In this document: positions 26,148 to 33,334 of the stretch, in pieces | Position numbering within the stretch: the stretch's first letter is position 1 | How the letters are laid out: every line of letters starts with the position of its first letter | Origin: JAUMXJ01 sp041781135 | Lineage (GTDB): Bacteria > Bacillota > Clostridia > Peptostreptococcales > Acidaminobacteraceae | NCBI GenBank assembly: GCA_041781135.1 | Contig: JBHAZV010000007.1 | Location: 1 to 40,507, forward strand | DNA: 40,507 nt | Direction: 5' to 3' | Position numbers and translations under genes: made by a program | The notes under the pieces: generated by a model | What the model was told of the DNA's origin: nothing | Databases searched by the model: none | What the model saw: the letters and a program-made list of their open reading frames with translations, nothing else

Positions 26148-27343
26148 ATCTGTCCTGTGTGTTTTTTTCGCAGTATTTTTGCCGCCTCAGCCATATTTCT
26201 GAGTTTGTTTTCGATTATTTCAAATGAATTCAGCGGTCTGTTGGCGAATGTGGCGAATCCGCAGTCCGAGTTTAGCCATATGCGCTCCGGCGGAAGGAAT
26301 TTCAGCGCTTTTTCTACATTTGCAACTATTGAATCGACGCTTTCGGCGACAGGTATTCGCGGATTTATCACCCCATAGCCAAGTATGATTTTCTTGGCTA
26401 AAAGATTATTTTGGAATAAAAGGTCGATTTCACCGGCGCGCGGTGTAGAGAATTCGAGCGCGAGCATATCCACCTTCAGCTCCGAAAAGAATTTTGACAT
26501 CTTGTCATACGCTCCGGATAAAAGTACGCTTTCGTCGGTCGTCCAATTGCCGCGGCAGACATGGATAGCGCTTGTAACGCCTTCGTGTTCGTTTATTTTT
26601 GCAAGTACGGGTTTTAGAAGTCCGCTTGCGAATTTGAGTTCTTGGTCAATCCTGACCTTTTCGGATAGCGCCCCTCAGTAGAAGGAGTTGTCGCCGCCGG
26701 GTCTTTGGAACACGACTTCCGAAATGATCGGCTCATCTATTTGTATGATTTTTACGCCTGACGCAATGAGCGCATCAACCTCGCTTAGTATTAATTTTAC
26801 TACATCTGCGCCGAGCTCTTTTCTGTCGGCATACGCATTTTGGGACACTTCTTTAAGCCACATCGAGCGCGTCAGGATGTACGGGCTTGGGATAGTCACC
26901 TTGAACATATTGTCCTCGGTCAGGCTTTGCATCATTTCAACTTCCGAAGCATTAAGTCTTGCCGAGGTATTTATTTTTCCGGTGCAGATTGGGTTGCTCA
27001 TAGAGTTGTCGGAGGCGTCCATCTGCTGAAGGCTTTCGTTAAAATCATCGGAATTTGCAGTTATTTCGAGAATCTCGTTCATGCTCATGAGGCTGATGCC
27101 CTCGACTTTTTCGGCGACATAGCTTACAAAATTGTCGCGGTCGAGTTCTCCGCAAACCGGAATATCTATGCCGGCGCGCTTTTGAAGCTCGACCGCCGCT
27201 TTGGTTTCGGATTTTAAAAGTTCTTTGTAGCTCGAGCGTTTAGCCGGGTCTGACGCCGCTTCGCTTTTTAGTTTTAACAGCTCCGCACTTCGCGGCATAG
27301 AGCCGATGAGCGTAGTGCAGAATGCCGGAAATTTGTTTTCCAT
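26144..27343 (-). CDS. MetE-like methyltransferase with in-frame TGA, predicted selenoprotein
   Basis: A cobalamin-independent methionine synthase-like protein of 399 residues if TGA at 26677-26675 (codon 223) is read as selenocysteine. Before it lie GSMPRS near the N-terminus and the substrate-binding IIQIDEPIISEVVF. After it the frame stays open for 176 codons and holds all four expected zinc ligands: His and Cys in IHVCRGNW, Glu in MLALEFSTPRAGE, and Cys in LNSDCGFATF. The residue context is DNSFY-U-GALSEK; from memory, relatives have a Cys in FMCGALS at this place. A SECIS-like hairpin follows the TGA. AGGAG precedes the ATG. The true stop overlaps the desulfurase start. If TGA is a plain stop, this is two pieces (27343-26675 and 26500-26144) and a pseudogene. 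The methyl acceptor is unknown. Confidence 0.8.
26644..26657 (-). promoter_or_regulatory. candidate bacterial SECIS hairpin
   Basis: On the coding (minus) strand GGTCA pairs with TGACC around the tetraloop GGAT. The loop starts 22 bases after the TGA at 26677-26675. A short apical loop with G in its first positions, a stem of at least 4 pairs and a distance of 16-37 bases is what is described for bacterial SECIS elements. It lies inside the coding sequence, as SelB-dependent elements must. Confidence 0.65.
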
Positions 27344-27390
27344 AATTCTCCTGAATAGTGTTTTTGTGATTATTGCCGCTGTTTGGAAAG

Positions 27391-27425
27391 TATTAAAAAT
27401 AATGCGCCGACTTCAGTCAGCGCAT
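27391..27425 (-). terminator. terminator or attenuator between yedF and the MetE-like gene
   Basis: Minus strand: a 10-pair stem (ATGCGCTGAC with GTCGGCGCAT, one G-T pair) closed by a TGAA tetraloop and followed by TATTTTTAAT. It begins just after the yedF stop and leaves only about 47 bases to the MetE-like ATG. No convincing promoter lies in that gap, so readthrough may supply the downstream genes. Confidence 0.75.
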
Positions 27426-27433
27426 CTGTTGTA

Positions 27434-27778
27434 CTACGGAATGAATACGTACCCGCTGTTGCTTATGATGTCAACCACTTCGCCCATTGTGGTGATACCG
27501 CCGACTTGAAGCTCGTCTCTGAGCTCGTAGTAGTCGAGGCATATACCGCACGAGAGGATTTTGACGCCCTTGCTTTCGAGGATTTTGAGATCTTCGATAC
27601 AGTCTGAACCGGTGCATGTGAGCTGAACACCTGAACCGTAGATTAGAATGTGCTCAGGCAGCTTGTCTTTGCCTGCGAGCGTATGAATAAATCCTTCCAT
27701 CAGCTTTTCGGTCAGCGATTCGCTGTCTTCGCCATGACCCATTCCCTTGTTTTTGATGACTACGTCGTATCTTGACAT
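27434..27778 (-). CDS. yedF: YedF-like selenium-metabolism protein, DsrE domain only
   Basis: A 114-residue DsrE/DsrF-like sulfurtransferase-fold protein resembling the C-terminal half of YedF (TIGR03527). Family features are VVIKNKGMGHG at the start, LPEHILIYGSGVQLTCTGSDCIEDL, and GVKILSCGICLDYYEL. Full YedF proteins carry an N-terminal TusA domain of about 70 residues; here it is absent, and the gene has its own promoter and GGAGG site, so it is naturally short. I start at 27778 (MSRYDVVIK); the longer frame lacks a ribosome-binding site and family match. YedF is a genomic marker of selenium use, with unknown biochemical role. Confidence 0.85.
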   Translation of the reverse strand: MSRYDVVIKNKGMGHGEDSESLTEKLMEGFIHTLAGKDKLPEHILIYGSGVQLTCTGSDCIEDLKILESKGVKILSCGICLDYYELRDELQVGGITTMGEVVDIISNSGYVFIP

Positions 27779-27819
27779 AGTAGACCTCCTTAATTTTTTG
27801 CGATTTGCTGCACAGCTGA

Positions 27820-27848
27820 ATTTTATCAAAGGAGTGTTTTTTGTTCAA
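27820..27848 (-). promoter_or_regulatory. promoter of yedF and probably the selenium cluster
   Basis: Minus strand TTGAAC (27848-27843), a 17-base spacer and TAAAAT (27825-27820). The expected start near 27813 gives a leader of about 35 bases ending in GGAGG before the yedF ATG. Confidence 0.75.
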
Positions 27849-28017
27849 ATAGTATAGTTTTTTATCATATTCCGAGGATAAATATTACTATTTTTAATAC
27901 AGTGCCGTCCTGAATTTTGGCGTCTTTTAATTTATCCAAATAAAAAACGCACTTTTCCTGTGACACATCCAAGAAGTCATATTGGCGGCAATTTGCTGAA
28001 AGGCTTACTTCTGTTCG

Positions 28018-28059
28018 ATGAAAAAGCAGAACAGGCATGACCGAAATCACGCCTGTTCC
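28018..28059 (-). terminator. intrinsic terminator after rplS
   Basis: Minus strand GAACAGGC-G-TGA pairs with TCA-T-GCCTGTTC around a short loop, followed by a T-rich tail (GCTTTTTC). It lies about 45 bases after the rplS stop. Confidence 0.8.
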
Positions 28060-28101
28060 AAGAATTTTGCGAATTACTGTTTTACTGGCAGGGAACTTTT
28101 G

Positions 28102-28452
28102 CTACTTTCTTTTTTCTTTAACTTTAGCAGCTTTTCCGACCCTGCTTCTGAGGTATCCGAGTCTTGCTCTTCTGACTCTGCCTTCTCGCACTACCTCAAT
28201 CTTTTGAATCTTAGGTGAGTTGACAGGTATGATTTTTTCTACGCCAACCCCCGACGAGAGTTTTCTGACTGTGATGTTATCGCGGATTCCAGAGTTTTGT
28301 CTCTTCATGACTATTCCTTCGAAAACCTGAGTCCTCTCTCTTTTACCTTCCTTGACAAGAAGATGCACCCTGATGGTGTCGCCTACATTGATCGCCGGAA
28401 GATCTGTTCTGATCTGTTCAGCTTCAATGGTCCTGATGATGTTCTGATTCAT
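28102..28452 (-). CDS. rplS: 50S ribosomal protein L19
   Basis: A 116-residue L19, at the interface of the ribosomal subunits. Signatures are LPAINVGDTIRVHLLVKEG, RTQVFEGIVMKRQ and the C-terminal RVRRARLGYLRSRVGKAAKVKEKRK type tail. The start at 28452 (MNQNIIRTIEAEQ) has AAAGGAGA upstream; the longer frame would run through the leader. It is usually directly after trmD in Firmicutes, but here it is on the opposite strand with its own promoter, leader and terminator, separated from trmD by the LysR gene and the selenium cluster. Confidence 0.96.
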   Translation of the reverse strand: MNQNIIRTIEAEQIRTDLPAINVGDTIRVHLLVKEGKRERTQVFEGIVMKRQNSGIRDNITVRKLSSGVGVEKIIPVNSPKIQKIEVVREGRVRRARLGYLRSRVGKAAKVKEKRK

Positions 28453-28471
28453 AATTTCTCCTTTTTTCCAA

Positions 28472-28503
28472 GATGTTCGTGATGGACAAATCAGAGGAAC
28501 ATC
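28472..28503 (-). promoter_or_regulatory. candidate L19 leader hairpin
   Basis: In the short rplS leader, GATGTTC and GAACATC (7 pairs) enclose a second helix TGAT/ATCA with a TTGTCC loop on the minus strand. A structured leader controlling rplS (the L19 leader) is known in Firmicutes, and position and two-stem shape fit; I cannot check it against the covariance model. Confidence 0.55.
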
Positions 28504-28519
28504 CGTACTTAACCGCCAC

Positions 28520-28548
28520 ATTGTACAGCATCTGCCGAGTTATGTCAA
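28520..28548 (-). promoter_or_regulatory. rplS promoter
   Basis: Minus strand consensus TTGACA (28548-28543), a 17-base spacer and TACAAT (28525-28520). Predicted start is near 28513, about 60 bases upstream of the L19 ATG. Confidence 0.85.
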
Positions 28549-28582
28549 TACCAAAATAAGTATTTGCAGCGAAATTTATGTA

Positions 28583-28612
28583 TTGATTTATTTAACCAAA
28601 AAATGGTATTCT
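28583..28612 (+). promoter_or_regulatory. candidate promoter for the alcohol dehydrogenase
   Basis: TTGATT (28583-28588), an 18-base spacer and TATTCT (28607-28612), about 46 bases before the ATG. It is divergent from the rplS promoter. Confidence 0.5.
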
Positions 28613-28658
28613 TATACTGCAATTTGCGATTGCAATAAATTTTAAGGAGGTATTTTTT

Positions 28659-29852
28659 ATGTGGGAAAAAGACATCAATGTCAACGAAGTTCGCGAAATC
28701 AGGACAAAGACTACTGCATACCTTGGAGTGGGGGCAATACAGAAGTTTAACGACATAGCCGCAGAATTTGCCAAAAAGGGCATAGATAGGATTTCCGTAG
28801 TAACCGGAAAGGCTGCCTATAAAAAGACCGGAGCTTGGGACGTAGTAGAAAAAGCGCTTGCGGCAAACGGCATAAAGTATGTGCTTTATGACAAGGTAAT
28901 GCCGAATCCTGAACATACACATGTCGATGAAGCTGTAAAAGAAGCAAGACAGTTTGGCGCGAAGGCAGTTATCGGCATAGGCGGCGGAAGCCCAATCGAC
29001 GCTGCAAAATCAGTCGCAATACTGCTCGAATATACTGACAGGACTTGTGCCGAACTCTATGAACAGAAATTTGTGCCGGAAAAAGCTGTTCCCGTGGTAG
29101 CTGTAAATCTTACTCACGGTACGGGTACGGAAGTCGACAGGTTTGCTGTGGTATCGATTCCTGAGAAAGAGTATAAACCGGCCATCGCTTATGACTGTAT
29201 TTATCCGGTTTATGCAATAGATGATCCCGCTCTAATGGTGAGTCTTCCAAAATTTCAGACAATGGCAGTATCCATCGATGCGGTAAACCATGTTTTTGAA
29301 GCGTGTACTACTGTTGTTGCAAGCCCTTTCAGCATTTTGCTTGCAAAGGAAGTTGTGAGACTTGTCCACGAATACCTGCCTAAAGCGCTCGCCGATGGCA
29401 ATGATTTAGTGGCGAGATACTATCTCACATATGCATCTATGATTGCAGGAACTGCTTTCGACAACGGTTTGCTCCATTTCACGCATGCGCTTGAACATCC
29501 GCTCAGCGGCGTAAAGACAGAACTCACTCATGGTCTCGGTCTTGCGATTCTTTTGCCGGCTGTCGTTAAGCAGTGCTTCGATGCAAGAAAGAATACAATA
29601 CTCGATGTTTTTGCGCCTGTATTTGGCGGTGCAAAGGATCTGAACGCAGAACAGGCTGCTGCAAAGGTAAGAGAATGGCTTGTGTCCGTCGGCGTCACTC
29701 AGACTCTTAAAGACGAAGGTTTTACAGAAGCTGATGTCGACAGGCTTGTACACTTGGCGTTTAATACTCCTTCTCTTGGCGGACTTCTTGCGTGCGCACC
29801 GGTGGAGGCTACTCTTGAAAGAGTTCGGGCAATTTATTGCGATTCGCTGTAG
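28659..29852 (+). CDS. iron-containing alcohol dehydrogenase
   Basis: A 397-residue group III (iron-dependent) alcohol dehydrogenase, which interconverts aldehydes or ketones and alcohols with NAD(P)H, usually to dispose of fermentation electrons. The dinucleotide site includes GIGGGSPIDAAK near residue 110. Iron ligands are recognisable: Asp and His in SIDAVNHVFEA, then His in FTHALEHPLSG and LTHGLGLA. GGAGG precedes the ATG. It is monocistronic. Substrate specificity (butanol, 1,3-propanediol, lactaldehyde and others) cannot be told. Downstream, 29853-29996 has no gene and probably contains the chromosome/element junction. Confidence 0.93.
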   Translation: MWEKDINVNEVREIRTKTTAYLGVGAIQKFNDIAAEFAKKGIDRISVVTGKAAYKKTGAWDVVEKALAANGIKYVLYDKVMPNPEHTHVDEAVKEARQFGAKAVIGIGGGSPIDAAKSVAILLEYTDRTCAELYEQKFVPEKAVPVVAVNLTHGTGTEVDRFAVVSIPEKEYKPAIAYDCIYPVYAIDDPALMVSLPKFQTMAVSIDAVNHVFEACTTVVASPFSILLAKEVVRLVHEYLPKALADGNDLVARYYLTYASMIAGTAFDNGLLHFTHALEHPLSGVKTELTHGLGLAILLPAVVKQCFDARKNTILDVFAPVFGGAKDLNAEQAAAKVREWLVSVGVTQTLKDEGFTEADVDRLVHLAFNTPSLGGLLACAPVEATLERVRAIYCDSL

Positions 29853-29996
29853 AAGTAATTTCAGAATTATTTCCTCATCGACGAATCGGTGATTTAGTGT
29901 AATGGATTCGCGGCTTGCAAATAGGGCAAGACCAAAAATCGAATATTCGAGCGATAAAGGGATGTTTCAGTAATGACAGCGGCTCATAAGGAAGGA

Positions 29997-30043
29997 TAGA
30001 AAAAACCTTGTACAACCGGCGTGGCGAAGGTCACGCCGGTTGT
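29997..30043 (-). terminator. intrinsic terminator after the serine recombinase
   Basis: A perfect 12-pair stem ACAACCGGCGTG/CACGCCGGTTGT (30012-30023 with 30032-30043), followed on the minus strand by GGTTTTTTC. The recombinase stop lies inside the hairpin. Confidence 0.8.
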
Positions 30044-31494
30044 GCTTTGTTTGTGGGAAGCTCCGGCTTTTGAAGCGGTATGCGTATTCTCCCCACATAA
30101 GTAAAGAACACTTCGATGGTGACGTGCTTTCGTCCGTCGATCCTTACGGGATTATGGATCACGATCCTGTCAATCAGTTCGTTGACCGTAGCCGCGTCAA
30201 GCTCCTGCAGTTCGGAATACCGTTCCGCAAGATTTAGAAAGCGTTCCACGTCCACCGCCTGCTTTGCGTCATCCTCGATCTCCCGTTCCAGCACAGAGGC
30301 AAGAGTCTTGATCTCTTTTTGTTCTGCTTCATATTGAGCAGACAGCTTTTGAAACCGTTCGTTACTCAGCTTGCCGAACACCGAATCCTCATAAAGACGC
30401 TGGATGATCTTGTCCAGTTCCTCCATGCGCTTCTGTGCGCCTGAGAGCGCCTTTCGTTTCTGCGCAAGCTCCGCTTTTCGGCTCGCCTCGTCCTGCGCCA
30501 GCATATCGTGTATGAAATCGTCCCGATACGCCCGCACATAGGTCAGCGTCCGCTGTACGCATTCCAGTACCCGCTTGTACAGCGTGACCTCGCGGATGAA
30601 ATGAATCTGGCAGGAGCCCGTATTGCTCTTGTAGTTGGAGCAGACAAAGTGATCCTGCGTGTCGTCCTTGTAGGTGTTACAGGTGCAGAAATAGAGCTTT
30701 GCTCCGCAATCCGCGCACCGCACAAGCCCGGAGAACATACTTGTCTTTCCCGTTTTGGTGGGTCTGCGTTTGTTTTTACGAAGCTCCTGTACCCGTTCCC
30801 ACTGTCCGCGCTCGATGATCGGCGGCTGCGTCCCCTCGAATACCCGTTGGTTTTCCTTTGGATTTTCCATTCGCTTTTTGAACTTCAAGGACTTGGTATA
30901 GGTCTTGAAATTCACAGTACAACCCAAATACTCCGGTCGTTCCAAAATTCCAACTATGGATTTCGGACTCCACTGATACAGGTTATCCGGCATGGATAAG
31001 CCCTTTTGCTTTGCATTGTAGGCGGTCACGGTCAATATCCGCTCCCGCGTCAATGCCTTTGCGATCTGCATAGGGCCTTTCCCCTCGATACAGAGATCAA
31101 AGATATGCCGCACTACCTTTGCCGCTTCTTCGTCTACGATCCATTTCTTTTTGTCCTGCGGGTCCTTGATATACCCATAGGGCGGATTGCTGGCGAGGTG
31201 TTCGCCCGCTTCTCCCCGCATCTTGACAACGGCACGTATCTTTTTGCTTGTGTCCTTGGCATAGTAGTCATTGAATACATTCTTGAACACCGCAAAATCG
31301 TTCTCACCTCTGGCACTGTCCACATCGTCGTTTACGGCGATAAAACGAACGTCATACGCCGGAAAAATGAAATCCAGCAAGCGCCCCATGTAAGAATACT
31401 CCCTGCCTAGGCGGGACAGGTCCTTGACGATCAACGTGGAGACAGAATAGTCCTCCACATATTTCGTCATTTCCTGAAAACCCGGTCTTTGAAA
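30031..31494 (-). pseudogene. large serine recombinase lacking the catalytic N-terminus
   Basis: About 488 codons of a large serine recombinase of the type that integrates Tn1549/Tn4451-like elements. Present are the back half of the resolvase domain (TLIVKDLSRLGREY, YDVRFIAVNDDVDS), the recombinase domain (PPYGYIKDPQDKKKW), the zinc ribbon (CADCGAKLYFC ... HFVCSNY) and a coiled coil. The homologous frame starts abruptly at FQRPGFQEM; the first 60 or so residues, with the catalytic serine, are missing, and the sequence upstream of 31494 is unrelated. It should be inactive. The internal ATG at 31470 could give a shorter protein without catalysis. It lies at the chromosome-proximal end of the element, as expected for an integrase. 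Confidence 0.85.
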
Positions 31495-31795
31495 AGCTGA
31501 TGTTAGATAACGATACTTCTAAAACACAAGTAAATCCAACATTTTTATAACAGCAGACAAGCTGGTATTGTACAAAAAATTGAATATATCACATACCAAG
31601 CGGTGATTTTTCGCTTCTTAACAGGAAGCATAAGGACACCGTTTTTTTCATGCCCATGTTACGAAGTAGAGGCATATACAGGCTTGAAATACAAGGCTTT
31701 TAGAAGGCGGTTTTGACAAAGCAAGGGGAATATACCTTTTCTTTCAAAATCGCCCTTTAACTGCGTAACAAAATAAAACGAAAGGAGCAAAGATC
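31495..31795. other. intergenic stretch at the recombinase truncation
   Basis: No gene is seen in these 300 bases. The recombinase frame breaks at 31494. Near the right end an imperfect inverted repeat (GGCGGTTTTGA with TCAAAATCGCC) resembles the stems seen upstream of gene blocks in Tn916-like elements, and AAAGGAGC precedes the next ATG. Confidence 0.5.
31756..31770 (+). repeat. 15-bp direct repeat, copy 1 (copy 2 at 33990-34004)
   Basis: TTTAACTGCGTAACA occurs here, just upstream of the replication-initiator remnant, and again at 33990-34004, after the Cys_rich_VLP gene. The two copies bracket the remnant block from 31771 to 33989. Confidence 0.75.
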
Positions 31796-32320
31796 ATGGC
31801 AGTTTTCAGAGTAGAGAAAAACAAGGGATATACCGTCATGAGCAATCACCACCTGCGAAACAAGGAACTGACACTAAAGGCGAAAGGCTTACTTTCTCAA
31901 ATGCTGTCGCTTCCGGAAAACTGGGATTACACACTTGCGGGACTTTCTCATATCAACAAGGAAAGCATCGACGCCATTCGCACCGCCGTCTTGGAGCTTG
32001 AAAAAGCGGGATATATCGCAAGGTCGCAAGGCAGAGATGAAAAAGGGAAAATGACAGCCATTACCTATACCATTTATGAGCAGCCGATTAGTCCGGTATT
32101 AGACCAGCCGGTATTGGAAAATCCAACATCGGATAAGCCGGTATTGGAAAAACCGAAAGCGGATAATCCGACATCGGAAAATCCAATGCAATTAAATAAA
32201 GATATACAAAATACGGATCTATCAAAAAAAGAAGAAAGAAATAAAGATGGATTAAATACCGATTCCATTCCTATGTATGTTTTCAAAGTTCATAGAGGAC
32301 ATTTGCAAAAAATGAAATGA
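31796..32320 (+). pseudogene. replication initiator-like protein of an ICE, C-terminus lost
   Basis: A 174-codon frame whose first 100 residues (AVFRVEKNKGYTVMSNHHLR, then a winged-helix segment with LTLKAKGLLSQMLSLPENWDYT) match the helix-turn-helix replication/DUF6017-type protein common in clostridial conjugative elements. This is followed by a low-complexity repeat of PVLENPTSDKP units. The normal C-terminal domain is missing: after NTDSIP the frame runs into foreign sequence belonging to the neighbouring YjzC cassette and stops at 32320. AAAGGAGC precedes the ATG. Any product would be a truncated DNA-binding domain. Confidence 0.75.
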
Positions 32321-32343
32321 GCTACCTAAATACATGGTAGCTC
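32305..32343 (-). terminator. intrinsic terminator of the yjzC-like gene
   Basis: Minus strand: GAGCTACC/GGTAGCTC (8 perfect pairs, loop ATGTATTTA-like) followed by ATTTCATTTTTT. It overlaps the last codons of the truncated initiator on the other strand. Confidence 0.75.
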
Positions 32344-32355
32344 AGCTGGTAAAAC

Positions 32356-32532
32356 TTATTTAGTTTTTGTTGGGTCATTCATTACGTAGCTTTGTCCTTT
32401 TTGGAGAGTAGGTGGAAAAGGTTCGCCTTTTACAACGGTTCTTTCAACACCTGTTTTACCTCCACGAGGACCAACAATTCCGTACTGACCTGATTTTGGA
32501 GCAGACTGTCCCGGTTTGAATTTATTAGCCAT
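32356..32532 (-). CDS. YjzC-like small protein under CIRCE control
   Basis: A 58-residue protein missed by length-limited gene calling. It reads MANKFKPGQSAPKSGQYGIV followed by GPRGGKTGVERTVVKGEPFPPT, closely matching the YjzC family of small Bacillota proteins (FKPGQ.AP.SGQY, GPRGG, V.KGEP.PPT). Function of the family is unknown. AAGGAGG sits at ideal spacing, and upstream are a strong promoter and a CIRCE operator, so expression should rise when the HrcA repressor is released, as in heat shock or protein-folding stress. It lies head-on against the truncated replication initiator and divergent from prgI. Confidence 0.85.
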   Translation of the reverse strand: MANKFKPGQSAPKSGQYGIVGPRGGKTGVERTVVKGEPFPPTLQKGQSYVMNDPTKTK

Positions 32533-32554
32533 AGTGTTCCTCCTTCCTTGATTA

Positions 32555-32581
32555 TTAGCACACTTGCTAAGTGAGTGCTAA
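32555..32581 (-). promoter_or_regulatory. CIRCE operator (HrcA binding site)
   Basis: TTAGCACAC-N9-GAGTGCTAA matches the CIRCE consensus TTAGCACTC-N9-GAGTGCTAA at 17 of 18 arm positions with the exact 9-base spacer. It covers the predicted transcription start of the YjzC-like gene. Confidence 0.88.
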
Positions 32582-32585
32582 TAGC

Positions 32586-32614
32586 AGTATAGACCTATAT
32601 ATGCAAAAAGTCAA
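32586..32614 (-). promoter_or_regulatory. promoter of the yjzC-like gene
   Basis: Minus strand TTGACT (32614-32609), a 17-base spacer and TATACT (32591-32586). The CIRCE operator begins 5 bases downstream of the -10 box. Confidence 0.85.
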
Positions 32615-32661
32615 TAGAAGGAACACTATATATAGTCATAAATATAAGAAAGGAGGTTTTT

Positions 32662-33057
32662 ATGGCGTATGTACCCGTACCGAAAGACTTAACAAAGGTC
32701 AAAACAAAGGTTGCCTTTAATCTTACAAAAAGGCAGATCATTTGCTTTACGGCAGCCTTAATCGCAGGGCTGCCCGTTTTCTTTCTCCTAAAGGGAAGCA
32801 CAGGAACAAGCCTTGCTACATTTTTCATGATTTTAGTGATGCTTCCCTTTTTCCTCTTTGCCATGTATGAAAAGCACGGACAGCCCCTTGAGGTCGTCCT
32901 AAAGCATATCGTGCAGACAAAGTTTATCAGAAAGAAAGAGCGTCCCTACAGGACGAGAAACTATTATGCCCTGCTCATAAGGCAGCGAGAACTTGAAAAG
33001 GAGGTATTTCATATTGTTAAAGGACAAAACAAAGGAAAAAAACAGCGTCAAAAATAA
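32662..33057 (+). CDS. prgI: PrgI-family conjugation membrane protein
   Basis: A 131-residue PrgI protein, a VirB3-like inner-membrane part of Gram-positive type IV secretion systems. It starts MAYVPVPKDLTKVKTKVAFN, typical of the family, and has two hydrophobic helices (about 28-45 and 52-70: FTAALIAGLPVFFLL and FFMILVMLPFFLFAMY), then KHGQPLEVVLKHI. GGAGG precedes the ATG. In intact elements virB4 follows; here only its first 25 codons remain, so this gene is an orphan without a machine. The sequence itself looks intact. Confidence 0.88.
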   Translation: MAYVPVPKDLTKVKTKVAFNLTKRQIICFTAALIAGLPVFFLLKGSTGTSLATFFMILVMLPFFLFAMYEKHGQPLEVVLKHIVQTKFIRKKERPYRTRNYYALLIRQRELEKEVFHIVKGQNKGKKQRQK

Positions 33058-33091
33058 AAGAAAGCTGACAAGAAGAGCAAAACGACAATAA
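33014..33091 (+). pseudogene. VirB4-like ATPase stub (first 25 codons)
   Basis: A TTG start with GGAGG upstream, overlapping the end of prgI, opens a frame reading LKDKTKEKNSVKNKRKLTRR and then a stop. The place, the overlap and the basic N-terminus are those of the VirB4-type ATPase that follows prgI in these elements. The remaining 750 or so codons are gone; the sequence continues directly with the tail of another element gene. Confidence 0.6.
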
Positions 33092-33332
33092 CTTTGACGG
33101 GATTATCAACAATACCCCGAATACACCTACCGTAAGTGAGCTTGAGCAGAAAGTAAAGGCGGGAGAATCTATTTCCCTTACCGAGCTTGCAAAGGCGGTT
33201 AAAGCGGAAAACCGCAGCAGCAAAGAACCGGAGAAAAAGCCATCTATCAGGGAGCAGCTAAAGGAAGCAAAGAAACAGTCTGAACAGAAAAAACATAACA
33301 CGAAAACAAAACATCATGAATTGGAGGTATAA
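33084..33332 (+). pseudogene. C-terminal fragment of a DUF4316/YodL-type element protein
   Basis: Eighty-two codons without a start that read NNFDGIINNTPNTPTVSELE, then VKAGESISLTELAKAVKAE and a basic tail. This matches the end of the large DUF4316-containing proteins found in Tn916-like and Faecalibacterium-type conjugative elements, where TTRAP and Cys_rich_VLP genes follow, as they do here. The junction with the VirB4 stub at about 33084 marks a deletion of many kilobases. Confidence 0.7.
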
Positions 33333-33334
33333 GA

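Noticed and set aside
26144..26500. Separate short gene starting at the internal ATG 26500
   Set aside because: It has no ribosome-binding site, and the same frame is open upstream to the TGA at 26675 with MetE homology (IHVCRGNW) before the ATG. It is better read as the end of one longer gene.
27865..28050. Short minus-strand frame between rplS and yedF
   Set aside because: Its start lies inside the rplS terminator hairpin and it has no ribosome-binding site or homology.
29853..30011. Possible tRNA or attachment site between the alcohol dehydrogenase and the recombinase
   Set aside because: No cloverleaf could be folded and no direct repeat partner is visible in the window, so no att site is claimed.
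31134..31410. Plus-strand frames opposite the serine recombinase
   Set aside because: They are antisense shadows of the recombinase codons with no supporting start signals.
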